The notes: generated by a model from the letters alone, not told the origin. A stretch of DNA of 19,026 nt from Candidatus Acidiferrum typicum (GCA_025463105.1 JAOAPW010000504.1:1-19026), one strand, 5' to 3'; positions 1-8,251 are shown, counted from the stretch's first letter. Program-made: numbers and translations.

Positions 1-268
1 TCGCCGAAATAACTTTCAGAGCGCGCTCTTTGGCAATATTCTTCGAGACTTCCGCGATCTTGCCGTCCTTGATCGCCACATCCATCGCCGCATGCAAATT
101 TTGCGACGGATCGACAACGGTGCCACCCTCGATGAGTAAATCAAATGTCGGGGTGGTGCTTTGCTGTGGTGAGGCGGCAGCATTGGCTGTCGGCCAAACG
201 CCGCCGGGAGTCAGGAGCGCGGCTCCTCCGGCCACAAAATATTTCGAAAATTCCCGACGATTCAGCAT
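1..268 (-). CDS. Tat-exported amidohydrolase, N-terminal part (cut by window edge)
   Basis: The first 89 codons of a minus-strand gene whose remainder lies beyond base 1. The start is the ATG at 268-266, with a GGAGGG ribosome site about 9 bases upstream. Residues 1-35 look like a Tat signal: NRREFSKYF (twin Arg, Phe two residues later), then the hydrophobic stretch VAGGAALL. After it comes FDLLIEGGTVVDPSQNLHAA and then DVAIKDGKIAEVSKNI, the usual opening beta-sandwich of metal-dependent amidohydrolases (dihydroorotase/deacetylase-like). The metal-binding motifs would lie outside the window, so the substrate cannot be read. Export through Tat implies a periplasmic enzyme folded before transport. 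It lies in the same direction as the next minus-strand gene, about 145 bases apart, with no clear shared promoter. Confidence 0.8.
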   Translation of the reverse strand, partial: MLNRREFSKYFVAGGAALLTPGGVWPTANAAASPQQSTTPTFDLLIEGGTVVDPSQNLHAAMDVAIKDGKIAEVSKNIAKERALKVISA

Positions 269-412
269 AGAGCATTACCCTCCGCGCTATTTTGTATCGC
301 CGGAAGTCTAGCACGTACACATTCCCGGCTCGCGAATTTCGGTTTGGATTTTTCTAGGGGCTTGCCGGTTCTAAGGACTTTTCGGACGACAAAACCCTCT
401 TCGCATTCATGA

Positions 413-1432
413 TCACTTCCTGACGTATTTCACAACTTTCTTTTGGACAACCTCCGAGCCATAGATATTGCCGCTTGCGTCCGCTCCGATTCCTTCGGCC
501 GCGCCGGAGTCCGTATGGTCTGGATCAGGTTCCGGGTCGGGTATGAACGCTGTCAATGACCCATCTTTCGCGCTTCCAACTCGTATTCCTCTTTTGAATC
601 CCGGGTTCCTCGTGCTGTTCGACTCGTTATCGGCCACATACATGACGTCGTTCTTGTCGATAAAAATTCCGCTGGCCATTCCGAATTGCTTCCACTGATC
701 GAGAAATTCTCCATCCTGATTGAATATTTGGATCCGGCGATTTTCGCGGTCCGCTACAAATAATCGCCCTTTGGAATCGAAGGCCAGCGAGTGGGGCGTT
801 GAGAATTCTCCGGGAGCAGATCCTTTCATTCCCCAGGTTTTGATGAATTTACCGTCCTTCGAAAATTTCACGATTCGCGCATTCGAATCCCCGCCATGGC
901 CGTCGCCAACGAAAATGTCGCCATTCGAAGCGATCGCCACACCGGACGGCCGATTAAAAGTATCCGGACCATCGCCCGCGACACCCGCTTTGCCGAGAGT
1001 CATCAATACTTTTCCATCCGGGCTGAATTTGAAGACCTGCTGGCCCTTTCCGTCGCCTCCCTGAGAGTCCGTAACCCAAATATTTCCGTCTCTATCCACA
1101 AGGATGCCGTGAGGAACCACCAGCATCCCCGCGCCAAAACTTTTCACAAGTTTTCCGGAATGATCAAATTCGAGGATGGGCGCATCGGTCTTGCCCAGGC
1201 AGGAAGTTCCGCCGCATCGCTCAGCGACCCAGACGTTGCCATCGCGATCCAAACTTAACTGAGAAGTTTGTCCCCATATTCTCCTCTCTGGCATTTTTGC
1301 CCAGTTATCGAATGTGAGATATGGGTTGGGCAGGGAATTGGGATCGGTTTGCCCGCAGACAATTCCACCCGACACCGCGACTATTGCGACGAACGCGCAA
1401 GCCAGCATTTTTACTCGAAAATACTTAGGCAT
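413..1432 (-). CDS. Secreted NHL-repeat beta-propeller (amidating-lyase-like)
   Basis: A 339-residue exported protein. The ATG at 1432 is chosen because an AGGAGG site lies 7 bases upstream and a signal peptide (FRVKMLACAFVAIVAVSGGI) follows at once. A reading that begins 40 codons earlier has neither. The mature part is a series of NHL-type repeats, each with the pattern DRDGNIWVTD / FKFSPDGK, as in VPHGILVDRDGNIWVTD, FVGDGHGGDSNARIVKFS, TPHSLAFDSKGRLFVADREN and ASGIFIDKNDVMYVAD. Together they should form a six-bladed propeller. The VPHG and TPHS histidines and the overall blade spacing resemble the peptidyl-alpha-hydroxyglycine alpha-amidating lyase family, to which acidobacterial homologues are often assigned. 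Lyase activity is not shown here. It could be a periplasmic binding or scaffold protein. It is divergent from the outer-membrane gene at 1605. Confidence 0.85.
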   Translation of the reverse strand: MPKYFRVKMLACAFVAIVAVSGGIVCGQTDPNSLPNPYLTFDNWAKMPERRIWGQTSQLSLDRDGNVWVAERCGGTSCLGKTDAPILEFDHSGKLVKSFGAGMLVVPHGILVDRDGNIWVTDSQGGDGKGQQVFKFSPDGKVLMTLGKAGVAGDGPDTFNRPSGVAIASNGDIFVGDGHGGDSNARIVKFSKDGKFIKTWGMKGSAPGEFSTPHSLAFDSKGRLFVADRENRRIQIFNQDGEFLDQWKQFGMASGIFIDKNDVMYVADNESNSTRNPGFKRGIRVGSAKDGSLTAFIPDPEPDPDHTDSGAAEGIGADASGNIYGSEVVQKKVVKYVRK

Positions 1433-1604
1433 CACGGTTCCTCCTAGAGTTAAACAGGAATTGTCCCTATGTGACTTCTCGCTGACCGGTACTGTACATC
1501 TTGACCGATTGAACACGCAATGCTCTGCACTGGCGTGCTGCTGGGCAACCAACTAAACTGAAACTGCCATCCCATTCAGCGCGTTTTACTCAGGAGGAAC
1601 GTCC

Positions 1605-2225
1605 GTGTCCAATTCGAAAATGTTCATGGTCTTGCTGTTCGTTGCACTGGTATTCGGTTCCGTAAAGACGGCTAAGGCGCAAGGTGGCGATATTTATTTT
1701 AAAATAGGGACCGCCACCGACAAATCCAACAACCAGCTTATCGATACCTTCGGTGACGGCAATTTGTTTGCAACGCCGGCTATGAACGGAGTGTTCGGCG
1801 GTATTGGCGGCAGTTTCATGTTCCGGCCTACGATTGGTTTTGGGGCCGAATATTTTGCTCGATTTACCCAAGGCGGCTATGCGGGGCTAAATTACCGGCC
1901 AAAGTTTTACGATTTCAACGCCGTTTGGAAACCATTGCCGAACAAGATAGTGGTACCTGAGTTTCAAGCAGGAATAGGCGGCGCCAGCTTGAGTTTTTAC
2001 TATCCGCAGCAGTGCAATTCGTTCGCTTGCTCGTCCAATTCGTTAGTTGCAAGCTCTCGGCATTTCCAAACGCACCTGGGAGCGGGAGTTGCCATCTTTG
2101 TTAAGGGCGGGATTTTTGTCAGGCCACAAGTTGATGTTCACTACGTGAAAAATTTCTTCCAATTCGGCAGCAATTGGGCGCCCGCCTATAGCGTCGCGAT
2201 TGGCTATGCGTTTGGGAGACCCTGA
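1605..2225 (+). CDS. Small outer-membrane beta-barrel protein
   Basis: A 206-residue protein starting at GTG 1605, 7 bases after an AGGAGG site (1592-1597). Residues 1-26 (KMFMVLLFVALVFGSVKTAKA) are a Sec signal peptide cut after AKA. The rest is made of alternating, Gly- and aromatic-rich strands: NGVFGGIGGSFMFRPTIGFG, EYFARFTQ, LNYRPKFYDFNAVW, FQAGIGGASLSFYY, HLGAGVAIFVKGGIFVRPQV, then SVAIGYAFGRP at the end. The length and pattern fit an eight-stranded barrel of the OmpA/OmpW-like outer-membrane type. A Cys pair (QCNSFACSS) sits in what would be an extracellular loop and could form a disulfide. No substrate or function can be read. The gene stands alone, divergent from the NHL gene, with 172 bases between the two start codons that must hold both promoters. 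I could not place either promoter with confidence. Confidence 0.8.
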   Translation: MSNSKMFMVLLFVALVFGSVKTAKAQGGDIYFKIGTATDKSNNQLIDTFGDGNLFATPAMNGVFGGIGGSFMFRPTIGFGAEYFARFTQGGYAGLNYRPKFYDFNAVWKPLPNKIVVPEFQAGIGGASLSFYYPQQCNSFACSSNSLVASSRHFQTHLGAGVAIFVKGGIFVRPQVDVHYVKNFFQFGSNWAPAYSVAIGYAFGRP

Positions 2226-2235
2226 GAGGCAACAG

Positions 2236-2430
2236 TCATTTATTGTTGCGTCCGGATATGGCGCTTGGGACAGACTTTAATCGGTAAATCTGGATCGTGT
2301 TTTCCTTCCCCATCTTTTGCCGCAGACGAGCGGGAAGCTGGTTGAGCACGACGGCTTCCCATCCCTGCGGCCCATTTTTCGGTTCGGGATAGTGTTGGTC
2401 GCTGCCGTTGACGAAGCGATCGGGGAAATC
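2236..2430 (-). pseudogene. Possible C-terminal remnant of a minus-strand gene
   Basis: Reading the minus strand from an in-frame TAG (2433-2431) to the TGA at 2238-2236 gives 64 codons. Their composition is protein-like (DFPDRFVNGSDQHYPEP, GPQGWEAVVLNQLPARL, KENTIQIYRLKS), unlike the Arg-rich frames beside it. The frame also reads a few plausible codons before the stop (PVKPERLKIY) and then becomes unconvincing. It has no start codon, ribosome site or recognisable domain. The likeliest reading is the broken tail of a decayed gene, interrupted by a stop and missing its 5' part. It could also be chance. I cannot assign a family. Confidence 0.25.
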
Positions 2431-2672
2431 CTAATAGATTTTTAGCCGTTCGGGTTTGACAGGCCCGGCCCGGGCACATGCGGACAGGCAAAAGTGCGTG
2501 TCCTGAAAAATCCGGCGCGCGAAGCGGTAGCATCGTTTCGTGGTATTCTAACCAACCATAAGAATTTTCCTACCTTGAAGTAGGGCCGCATCGTAGCGGA
2601 TCCCAATTTCGTCGCGATGCATGCGCTTGCGACTCTGCTTATTCTCGTGGGCTTCGCTTGCCGAGACCATCC

Positions 2673-2680
2673 TGTAGAAT
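2673..2680 (+). promoter_or_regulatory. Possible -10 element for pyruvate carboxylase
   Basis: TAGAAT at 2675-2680 is preceded directly by TG and lies 33 bases before the ATG at 2714, a sensible distance for a promoter. No good -35 is found 16-18 bases upstream. A very similar CCTGTTAGAAT occurs before the flavoprotein gene, which gives weak mutual support. Confidence 0.3.
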
Positions 2681-2713
2681 GGAGCGGGAAAAAATCCTGG
2701 AACTCGCTTGCCG

Positions 2714-5700
2714 ATGAAAAATTTACCTATGAAAAAACTTCTGGCCCTCAATCGTGGCGAAATCGCCATCCGCATATTACGCGCGGCGAATGAGCTTAAA
2801 ATTCGCACGGTCGCCGTCTTCTCTCAAGAGGACCACCTCAGCCTTCATCGGTTTAAAGCGGACGAAGCCTATCTGATCGGCGAGGGCAAAGGACCTGTTC
2901 AGGCTTATCTCGATGTCGAAGGCATCGTGGCGCTTGCAAAAGAACATGGCGTGGACGCCATCCATCCGGGCTACGGCTTTCTCTCCGAAAATCCTGCGCT
3001 TCCGCGGGCGTGCGAAGCAGCGGGAATCACATTCATCGGTCCAAGCTCCGATTTGCTGGATTTGCTGGGCGACAAAACGGCAGCACGCAATCTCGCGCAG
3101 AAGGCCGGTTTGCCCATAGTGCCCGGAACCTCTGAGCCAGTTACGCAAAAGGACGACGCGCAGAGCATCGCGGAAAAAATCGGCTACCCGCTGATGGTGA
3201 AAGCCGCATTCGGAGGCGGTGGTCGCGGCATGCGCGTGGCAATGACTCCGCAATCGCTGCAAGCGGCGCTTCAGGAAGCGCGCGCGGAAGCTGGAGCGTC
3301 GTTTGGCAACGACGCTGTATTTCTCGAGCGCTTCATTCGCCGCGCGAGGCACATCGAAGTGCAAATTCTCGCCGACCAGCATGGGAACGTACTTCATTTG
3401 CATGAGCGCGACTGCTCAGTGCAGCGGAGAAATCAGAAAGTAGTGGAAGTCGCGCCCGCGGTGAATCTCGACGCGAAAATCCGCGAAGGCTTGGCGAACG
3501 CCGCAATCGCGCTCGCGCGCGAAGCGAAATATTACAGTGCGGCGACAGTTGAGTTCCTGGTCGATGCCGATACCGGCGCCTATTATTTTATCGAAGTGAA
3601 TCCACGCGTGCAGGTGGAACACACCGTCACCGAAATATTTACGGGCATCGATATCGTGCAGGCGCAGATTCAGATCGCGCAAGGCCTCGAACTGCACGGC
3701 CCCGGGATGAATCTGCCGCGCCAGAATGAGACTTCGCTGCACGGCTATGCGCTGCAGTGCCGCGTGACCACGGAAGATCCCGCGAACGGATTCGTTCCGG
3801 ACTACGGCAAGATTCAAACCTATCGCTCACCGGCCGGCTTCGGCATTCGTCTCGATGGCGCGTCGGCGTATGGCGGCGCCGTGATTACGCCGTATTACGA
3901 TTCGCTGCTCGTGAAAGTAACGTCGTGGGGACGCGAGTTTCCGCAGGCTTGCCGCCGTATGGACCGCGCCCTGCGCGAGTTCCGCATACGCGGAGTAAAA
4001 ACAAACATTCCGTTCCTGACGAACGTCGTGAACCACGAGCGTTTTCAGGCCGGCGGAGTGACTACTTCATTTCTAGCTGAAACACCTGAATTGTTCCAGT
4101 TCGCTGCGCTGAAGGACAGAGCGACAAAGCTATTGAGTTATCTCGGCGAAGTGATTGTGAACGGAAATCCGGAGGTGGCAGGCAAACCGAAGCCGCAGAC
4201 ATTCCGTCCGGCCCCTGTTCCCGATCACATTCCGAGCCCGCCTCCTGCTGGGACTCGACAGCTACTCGATCGGCTGGGCCCCGAAAAATTCGCGGAATGG
4301 ACCAGGTCGCAAACACAGCTGCTGATGACCGACACAACCTTCCGCGATGCGCATCAATCGCTGATGGCGACGCGAGTAAGAACGTACGACATGGCAGTGA
4401 TCGCCAATTTCGTCGCGCACAGGCTGCACAATCTGTACAGTCTGGAAATGTGGGGCGGAGCCACTTTCGATGTTGCGATGCGCTTTCTTCTGGAAGATCC
4501 GTGGCTGCGCCTCAGCAGCCTGCGTGAAGCGATTCCGAATATCTGTTTTCAAATGCTGTTGAGGGCCTCGAATGGTGTCGGCTATTCGGCTTATCCGGAT
4601 AACGTGGTGGAAGCATTTGTTGTGGAGGCAGCGGCACAGGGCATCGATATTTTCCGCGTATTCGATTCGCTGAACTGGATGCCGAACATGAAGGCGCCCA
4701 TCGAATTCGTCCGCAAAACGAACAAGGTTTGCGAAGCCGCCATCTGCTACACAGGCGACCTGCTCGACCCCAAGAGGGAAAAATACTCGCTGAACTATTA
4801 CATCCGCCTGGCCAAGGAACTCGAAAAGATGGGCGCACACATCCTGTGCATCAAGGACATGGGCGGTTTGTGCAAACCATATGCAGCCGAGCGTTTGTTC
4901 ACGGCATTGCGAGAAGAAATTGGGCTCCCGATTCACTTCCACACACATGACACCAGCGGCATCAATGCAGCTTCGATTTTGAAAGCGGCGGAAGTAGGGG
5001 TGCACGCGGCGGACGGTGCGGTTGCCTCGATGAGTGGAACCACGAGCCAGCCGAACCTGAACTCGATCGTGGCGGCGTTGCGGAATACCGAGCGGGACAC
5101 AGAGCTCGATCTCGATGCCTTGAATACCTACGCCGATTACTGGGAGACGGTGCGCACCTGGTATCGTCCCTTCGACAATGCGCCTCCAGCCGGAACGGCG
5201 GAAGTTTACATTCACGAAATGCCCGGCGGACAGTACACAAATCTGCGGGAACAGGCGGAATCGATGGGCCTGGGTGCACGCTGGCAGGAAATCGCGCGCA
5301 CGTATGCCGAAGTGAACTTCGCGTTCGGCGACATCGTCAAAGTTACTCCGTCGAGCAAAGTCGTGGGCGACATGGCGATCTTTTTGGTCAGCCACGATAT
5401 GAAAGTGAAGGATCTGGAGCAACTAGGTCCTGATCACAACCTAACTTTGCCGAATTCCGTTGTGGAAATGTTTGCCGGTGCGCTCGGAGAGCCGGAAGGC
5501 GGGTGGCCGAAGAAAATTCAGTCTGTAATCCTGCGCGGTGGGACGCTAGTTCCCGGAAGGCCGGCGGACCATCTTGCGCCCGTGGATTTCAAGCAGACGG
5601 CAGCGGCTGTCGAGAAAAAAACGGAGCAGAAGATTTCCCACGCCGATTTGATGAGCTATCTGATGTACCCCGATGTTTTTGTGAAATTCGCCAAGGCGCG

Positions 5701-6166
5701 AGCTTCCTACGGGGAGCTGGAAGTTCTGCCCACGCCGGAATTTTTTTACGGATTGCAGCAAGGCCGCGAAATTGCCGTAGAACTGGAACCCGGCAAGACT
5801 CTGGTAGTAAAGCTACTGACGGTGAGCGACGCGCATCCCGACGGAACACGCACAATCTTTTTCGAGTTGAACGGGCAGCCGCGCGAAGTCACCATCCGCG
5901 ACAACGCCTTGCGCGCAACCGTGCAATCGCGGCCCAAAGCTGACCCGAGCGTGCCCGGGCAAGTGGGCGCGCCCATACCGGGAGCGATTTCCAGCATCGT
6001 CGTCGAACTGGGACAGCAAGTGACGAAGGGTGACAGGCTTCTGATTCTGGAAGCGATGAAAATGCAATCGACCGTTTATGCTCCCGTGGACGGCAAAGTA
6101 ACGAAGAAGCTTGCGAGCGTCGGAGATAAGGTTGAGGCCAAAGACCTTTTGTTGGTGATCGAGTAG
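2714..6166 (+). CDS. pyc: Pyruvate carboxylase, single-chain
   Basis: This 1150-residue biotin enzyme turns pyruvate, bicarbonate and ATP into oxaloacetate, refilling the TCA cycle and feeding gluconeogenesis. Its length is normal for the single-chain form. Residues 1-450 are biotin carboxylase: LALNRGEIAIRILRA at the start, ATP-grasp GGGGRGM (167-173), HERDCSVQRRNQK (~230-242) and EVNPRVQVEHTVTE (294-307). Residues ~530-800 are the carboxyltransferase barrel: DTTFRDAHQS (540-549, metal Asp), CIKDMGG with the Lys that is carbamylated (K714), and HTHDTSG with the metal His pair (743/745). The C-terminus is the biotinyl domain with EAMKM, biotin on K1116. An in-frame TTG at 2708 and an ATG at 2729 are alternative starts, and none has a strong ribosome site. 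I chose the ATG at 2714. The next two genes follow closely in the same direction. Confidence 0.97.
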   Translation: MKNLPMKKLLALNRGEIAIRILRAANELKIRTVAVFSQEDHLSLHRFKADEAYLIGEGKGPVQAYLDVEGIVALAKEHGVDAIHPGYGFLSENPALPRACEAAGITFIGPSSDLLDLLGDKTAARNLAQKAGLPIVPGTSEPVTQKDDAQSIAEKIGYPLMVKAAFGGGGRGMRVAMTPQSLQAALQEARAEAGASFGNDAVFLERFIRRARHIEVQILADQHGNVLHLHERDCSVQRRNQKVVEVAPAVNLDAKIREGLANAAIALAREAKYYSAATVEFLVDADTGAYYFIEVNPRVQVEHTVTEIFTGIDIVQAQIQIAQGLELHGPGMNLPRQNETSLHGYALQCRVTTEDPANGFVPDYGKIQTYRSPAGFGIRLDGASAYGGAVITPYYDSLLVKVTSWGREFPQACRRMDRALREFRIRGVKTNIPFLTNVVNHERFQAGGVTTSFLAETPELFQFAALKDRATKLLSYLGEVIVNGNPEVAGKPKPQTFRPAPVPDHIPSPPPAGTRQLLDRLGPEKFAEWTRSQTQLLMTDTTFRDAHQSLMATRVRTYDMAVIANFVAHRLHNLYSLEMWGGATFDVAMRFLLEDPWLRLSSLREAIPNICFQMLLRASNGVGYSAYPDNVVEAFVVEAAAQGIDIFRVFDSLNWMPNMKAPIEFVRKTNKVCEAAICYTGDLLDPKREKYSLNYYIRLAKELEKMGAHILCIKDMGGLCKPYAAERLFTALREEIGLPIHFHTHDTSGINAASILKAAEVGVHAADGAVASMSGTTSQPNLNSIVAALRNTERDTELDLDALNTYADYWETVRTWYRPFDNAPPAGTAEVYIHEMPGGQYTNLREQAESMGLGARWQEIARTYAEVNFAFGDIVKVTPSSKVVGDMAIFLVSHDMKVKDLEQLGPDHNLTLPNSVVEMFAGALGEPEGGWPKKIQSVILRGGTLVPGRPADHLAPVDFKQTAAAVEKKTEQKISHADLMSYLMYPDVFVKFAKARASYGELEVLPTPEFFYGLQQGREIAVELEPGKTLVVKLLTVSDAHPDGTRTIFFELNGQPREVTIRDNALRATVQSRPKADPSVPGQVGAPIPGAISSIVVELGQQVTKGDRLLILEAMKMQSTVYAPVDGKVTKKLASVGDKVEAKDLLLVIE

Positions 6167-6177
6167 CGGTCCGTCCT

Positions 6178-6185
6178 GTTAGAAT
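6178..6185 (+). promoter_or_regulatory. Possible extended -10 promoter for the flavoprotein gene
   Basis: TG, one base, then TAGAAT (6180-6185) makes an extended -10 element in the 54-base gap after pyruvate carboxylase. It lies 35 bases before the ATG at 6221. There is no convincing -35. It would give the flavoprotein and the DNA glycosylase their own transcription besides read-through. Confidence 0.35.
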
Positions 6186-6220
6186 CCCCTAAGTGACAGA
6201 AGCATGCGAGGACTTCGTGT

Positions 6221-7591
6221 ATGAAATATGACGCGATAGTGGTTGGTTCGGGGCAGGCAGGAATTCCGCTTTCATTTCGACTCGCGGATATCGGGTGGCA
6301 GGTAGCGCTCATCGAAAAGAGTTTCCTCGGTGGCACCTGCATTAACAATGGATGCTCGCCCACAAAGACCATGGTGCATCGCGCGCAAGTGGCCCACTAT
6401 GCGCGAAACGCGAAGCGTTGGGGAGTGCGTGCATCGAACGTAAGCGCAGACCTGGAAGCCATTGTCGCCCAGAAAAATAAAGTGGTTCAGCGTTTTCGCG
6501 GCGGAAAAGAGAAGCAGATGAAGCAGCGTCCCAATCTGCATTTCTACAGCGGGCAAGCCCGGTTTGTAGGCGTCCACGAGATTCAAGTCGGAGAGACATT
6601 TCTGGAATCAGAAAAGATCTTCATCAATACCGGCGGCCGTCCGCGTGATCCTCACATCCCGGGGTTGGCTCGAGTGCCGTATTTGACCAATGAAAACGTC
6701 ATGGATTTGACGGTGGTTCCCGAGCATTTGATTGTGCTGGGCGGGGGATACATCGGCCTCGAATTCGCGCAAATGTTTGCGCGATTCGGGAGTAGCGTGA
6801 CCGTAATCCACAACTCCGGGCAAATCCTCCCTCGCGAGGACCCTGAAATCGCCGCGGAACTTCAGAGGGTGCTCGAGGAAGAAGACATCACATTCCTGTT
6901 GAAAGCCCGGGCGACTCGCGTGGAACAGGATGGTGGGGCGATTGTAGTTTCCGTGGACCGGCCCAGTAGTCCAGCCGTTGCGAGCGGATCGCATCTACTG
7001 GTTGCGGTCGGCAGGCGGCCGAATACCGACGATCTCGGTCTGGAAAAAGCGGGGATCGAAATGGATTCGTCGGGATTTATTAAAGTAAACAGCCGGCTGG
7101 AAACGAATGTGCCCGGCATCTGGGCGCTCGGAGACGTGAAGGGCGGACCCGCGTTCACGCACATTTCGTACAACGATTTTCAAATCTTGGACGCGAATCT
7201 TACGCAAGGAAAAAATCTCACGACGGAGAATCGCATCGTTCCGTATTGCGTTTTCACCGATCCTCAATTGGGCCGCGCTGGTATGACCGAGAAGGAGGCC
7301 CGTGCAAAAGGTTACCAGCTGAAGATCGGAAAAGTTCAGATGTCACATGTCGCTCGCGCCATCGAACGTGATGAGACCGCGGGACTCATGAAAATAATTG
7401 TCGACGCGGCAAACGATCGCATTCTGGGCGCGACAACTCTCGCGGTAGAAGGCGGCGAACTGATTCATGTGCTTTACACGCTGATGCTTGGGAATCTGCC
7501 TTACACGCTGTTGAAGGGCGCCGTCTTCATTCATCCGACGTTGGCGGAAGGATTTTTCGCCCTCATGGAAGACGTCAAGCCGGTCAACTGA
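6221..7591 (+). CDS. Mercuric-reductase-like FAD/NAD(P) disulfide oxidoreductase
   Basis: A 456-residue class I pyridine nucleotide-disulfide oxidoreductase with a GAGGA site 9 bases before the ATG. Domains in order: FAD-binding GSGQAG (9-14), the redox disulfide GGTCINNGC (C40, C45), NAD(P)-binding GGGYIG (174-179), the second FAD motif WALGDV (301-306), and the dimerisation domain ending in FIHPTLAEGF, where H438 and E443 form the usual active-site pair. The disulfide is followed by SPTK, as in the MerA/lipoamide dehydrogenase group. It lacks the N-terminal heavy-metal domain and the C-terminal Cys pair that true mercuric reductases use to hand over Hg(II). No other mer gene is nearby. It is therefore more likely a generic disulfide or quinone-type reductase that databases label MerA-like. 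The substrate is unknown. Confidence 0.9.
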   Translation: MKYDAIVVGSGQAGIPLSFRLADIGWQVALIEKSFLGGTCINNGCSPTKTMVHRAQVAHYARNAKRWGVRASNVSADLEAIVAQKNKVVQRFRGGKEKQMKQRPNLHFYSGQARFVGVHEIQVGETFLESEKIFINTGGRPRDPHIPGLARVPYLTNENVMDLTVVPEHLIVLGGGYIGLEFAQMFARFGSSVTVIHNSGQILPREDPEIAAELQRVLEEEDITFLLKARATRVEQDGGAIVVSVDRPSSPAVASGSHLLVAVGRRPNTDDLGLEKAGIEMDSSGFIKVNSRLETNVPGIWALGDVKGGPAFTHISYNDFQILDANLTQGKNLTTENRIVPYCVFTDPQLGRAGMTEKEARAKGYQLKIGKVQMSHVARAIERDETAGLMKIIVDAANDRILGATTLAVEGGELIHVLYTLMLGNLPYTLLKGAVFIHPTLAEGFFALMEDVKPVN

Positions 7592-8215
7592 ATGCGCGGA
7601 CCCAAGACGCCAACTCCTCTCGAGATCCGCCGCCTGCGCCGGTCCGAATTGCCCACCAATACTCTTAAACTGGCCCGCTACCTCATTGGAAAGACGCTGG
7701 TCCACGATTCTCCAAGTGGCCGAATGAGCGGACGAATCGTGGAGACCGAGGCATATCCAATCGGTGATGCGGCAGGGCATGCGTTCGGCGGTGAAACTCC
7801 CAGCAGGCGGTCGCTGTTTCTCGAACGCGGCCGCTGCTACGTGTATTTCACCTACGGCTCCTGCTTTATGGTGAACGTATCAAGCGAGAAGCCCAGCATT
7901 GGCGCAGGAGTCTTGCTGCGTGCGCTGGAACCTTTGGAAGGAATTCCGCTGATGGAGCGGCATCGCGGAACCGAGCGACTGGCGGACCTCACACGAGGTC
8001 CCGGGCGGCTCGCGAAAGCAATGAATGTCGACAAACGATTTGATGGAGTCGATCTATGTGGCCAAGGCGCGCTCTGGCTGGGCGCTGCTTTGCGGCGTAC
8101 AGGCGAAATCGGGATCAGTATCCGGATCGGCATCACGCGTCAGGTGGATCAACTCTACCGCTTCTACGAACGAGCGAATCCATTTGTTAGCGGGCTCAAG
8201 CGCTTGCGGGAATAG
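7592..8215 (+). CDS. 3-methyladenine DNA glycosylase (AAG/MPG family)
   Basis: This 207-residue base-excision repair enzyme removes alkylated purines such as 3-methyladenine. RIVETEAYPIGDAAGHAFGG (48-67) is the family signature, with the catalytic Glu at E53 and the base-flipping Tyr at Y55. RCYVYFTYGSCFMVNVSSE (81-99) and LTRGPGRLAKAM are the other conserved blocks, and the length is typical of bacterial members. The ATG begins on the base straight after the TGA of the flavoprotein gene, so translation is probably coupled and the two share a message. No ribosome site is needed or clearly seen. The gene ends 36 bases from the end of a convergent minus-strand gene. A DNA-repair enzyme next to a redox flavoprotein may be only genomic convenience. 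Confidence 0.93.
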   Translation: MRGPKTPTPLEIRRLRRSELPTNTLKLARYLIGKTLVHDSPSGRMSGRIVETEAYPIGDAAGHAFGGETPSRRSLFLERGRCYVYFTYGSCFMVNVSSEKPSIGAGVLLRALEPLEGIPLMERHRGTERLADLTRGPGRLAKAMNVDKRFDGVDLCGQGALWLGAALRRTGEIGISIRIGITRQVDQLYRFYERANPFVSGLKRLRE

Positions 8216-8225
8216 AAGGGGAGGT

Positions 8226-8243
8226 CCGGCGACACCCTGCCGG
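8226..8243. terminator. Weak hairpin between convergent genes
   Basis: CCGGC (8226-8230) and GCCGG (8239-8243) can pair around an 8-base loop in the gap between two converging genes. That is where a two-way terminator would be expected. There is no T run on either side and the stem is only 5 pairs, so this is tentative. Confidence 0.25.
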
Positions 8244-8251
8244 GAAATCAT

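Larger units (their letters stand above)
2226..2713. other. Non-coding stretch with one possible gene remnant
   Basis: This lies between the outer-membrane gene and pyruvate carboxylase. The first ~200 bases hold a possible minus-strand remnant, listed separately. The only longer open frame here (2240-2533, minus) has an Arg/Pro-rich composition typical of a chance frame. The last ~35 bases form the leader of the carboxylase gene, with a TAGAAT -10-like element at 2675-2680. I see no RNA gene, riboswitch or strong terminator. Confidence 0.5.

Noticed and set aside
468..1258. Several plus-strand frames opposite the NHL gene
   Set aside because: They mirror the repetitive codon pattern of the NHL repeats on the other strand and carry no domain of their own.
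1501..1529. TTGACC as a -35 box for the outer-membrane protein gene
   Set aside because: No acceptable -10 lies 16-18 bases downstream, and the site is about 100 bases from the start codon.
1433..1552. A 40-codon upstream extension of the NHL protein
   Set aside because: It would bury the signal peptide, whereas the ATG at 1432 has AGGAGG 7 bases upstream and a signal peptide right after it.
2240..2533. A 97-codon minus-strand frame with an ATG near a TAGAAT-like box
   Set aside because: Arg- and Pro-rich sequence with no recognisable pattern. A neighbouring frame over the same bases looks more protein-like.
4262..5422. A 386-codon minus-strand frame inside pyruvate carboxylase
   Set aside because: It is an antisense shadow rich in His, Arg and Cys. 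The plus strand encodes a full set of carboxyltransferase motifs across the same bases.
6221..7591. Calling the flavoprotein a true mercuric reductase (merA)
   Set aside because: The heavy-metal domain and the C-terminal Cys pair are absent and there is no mer operon context.
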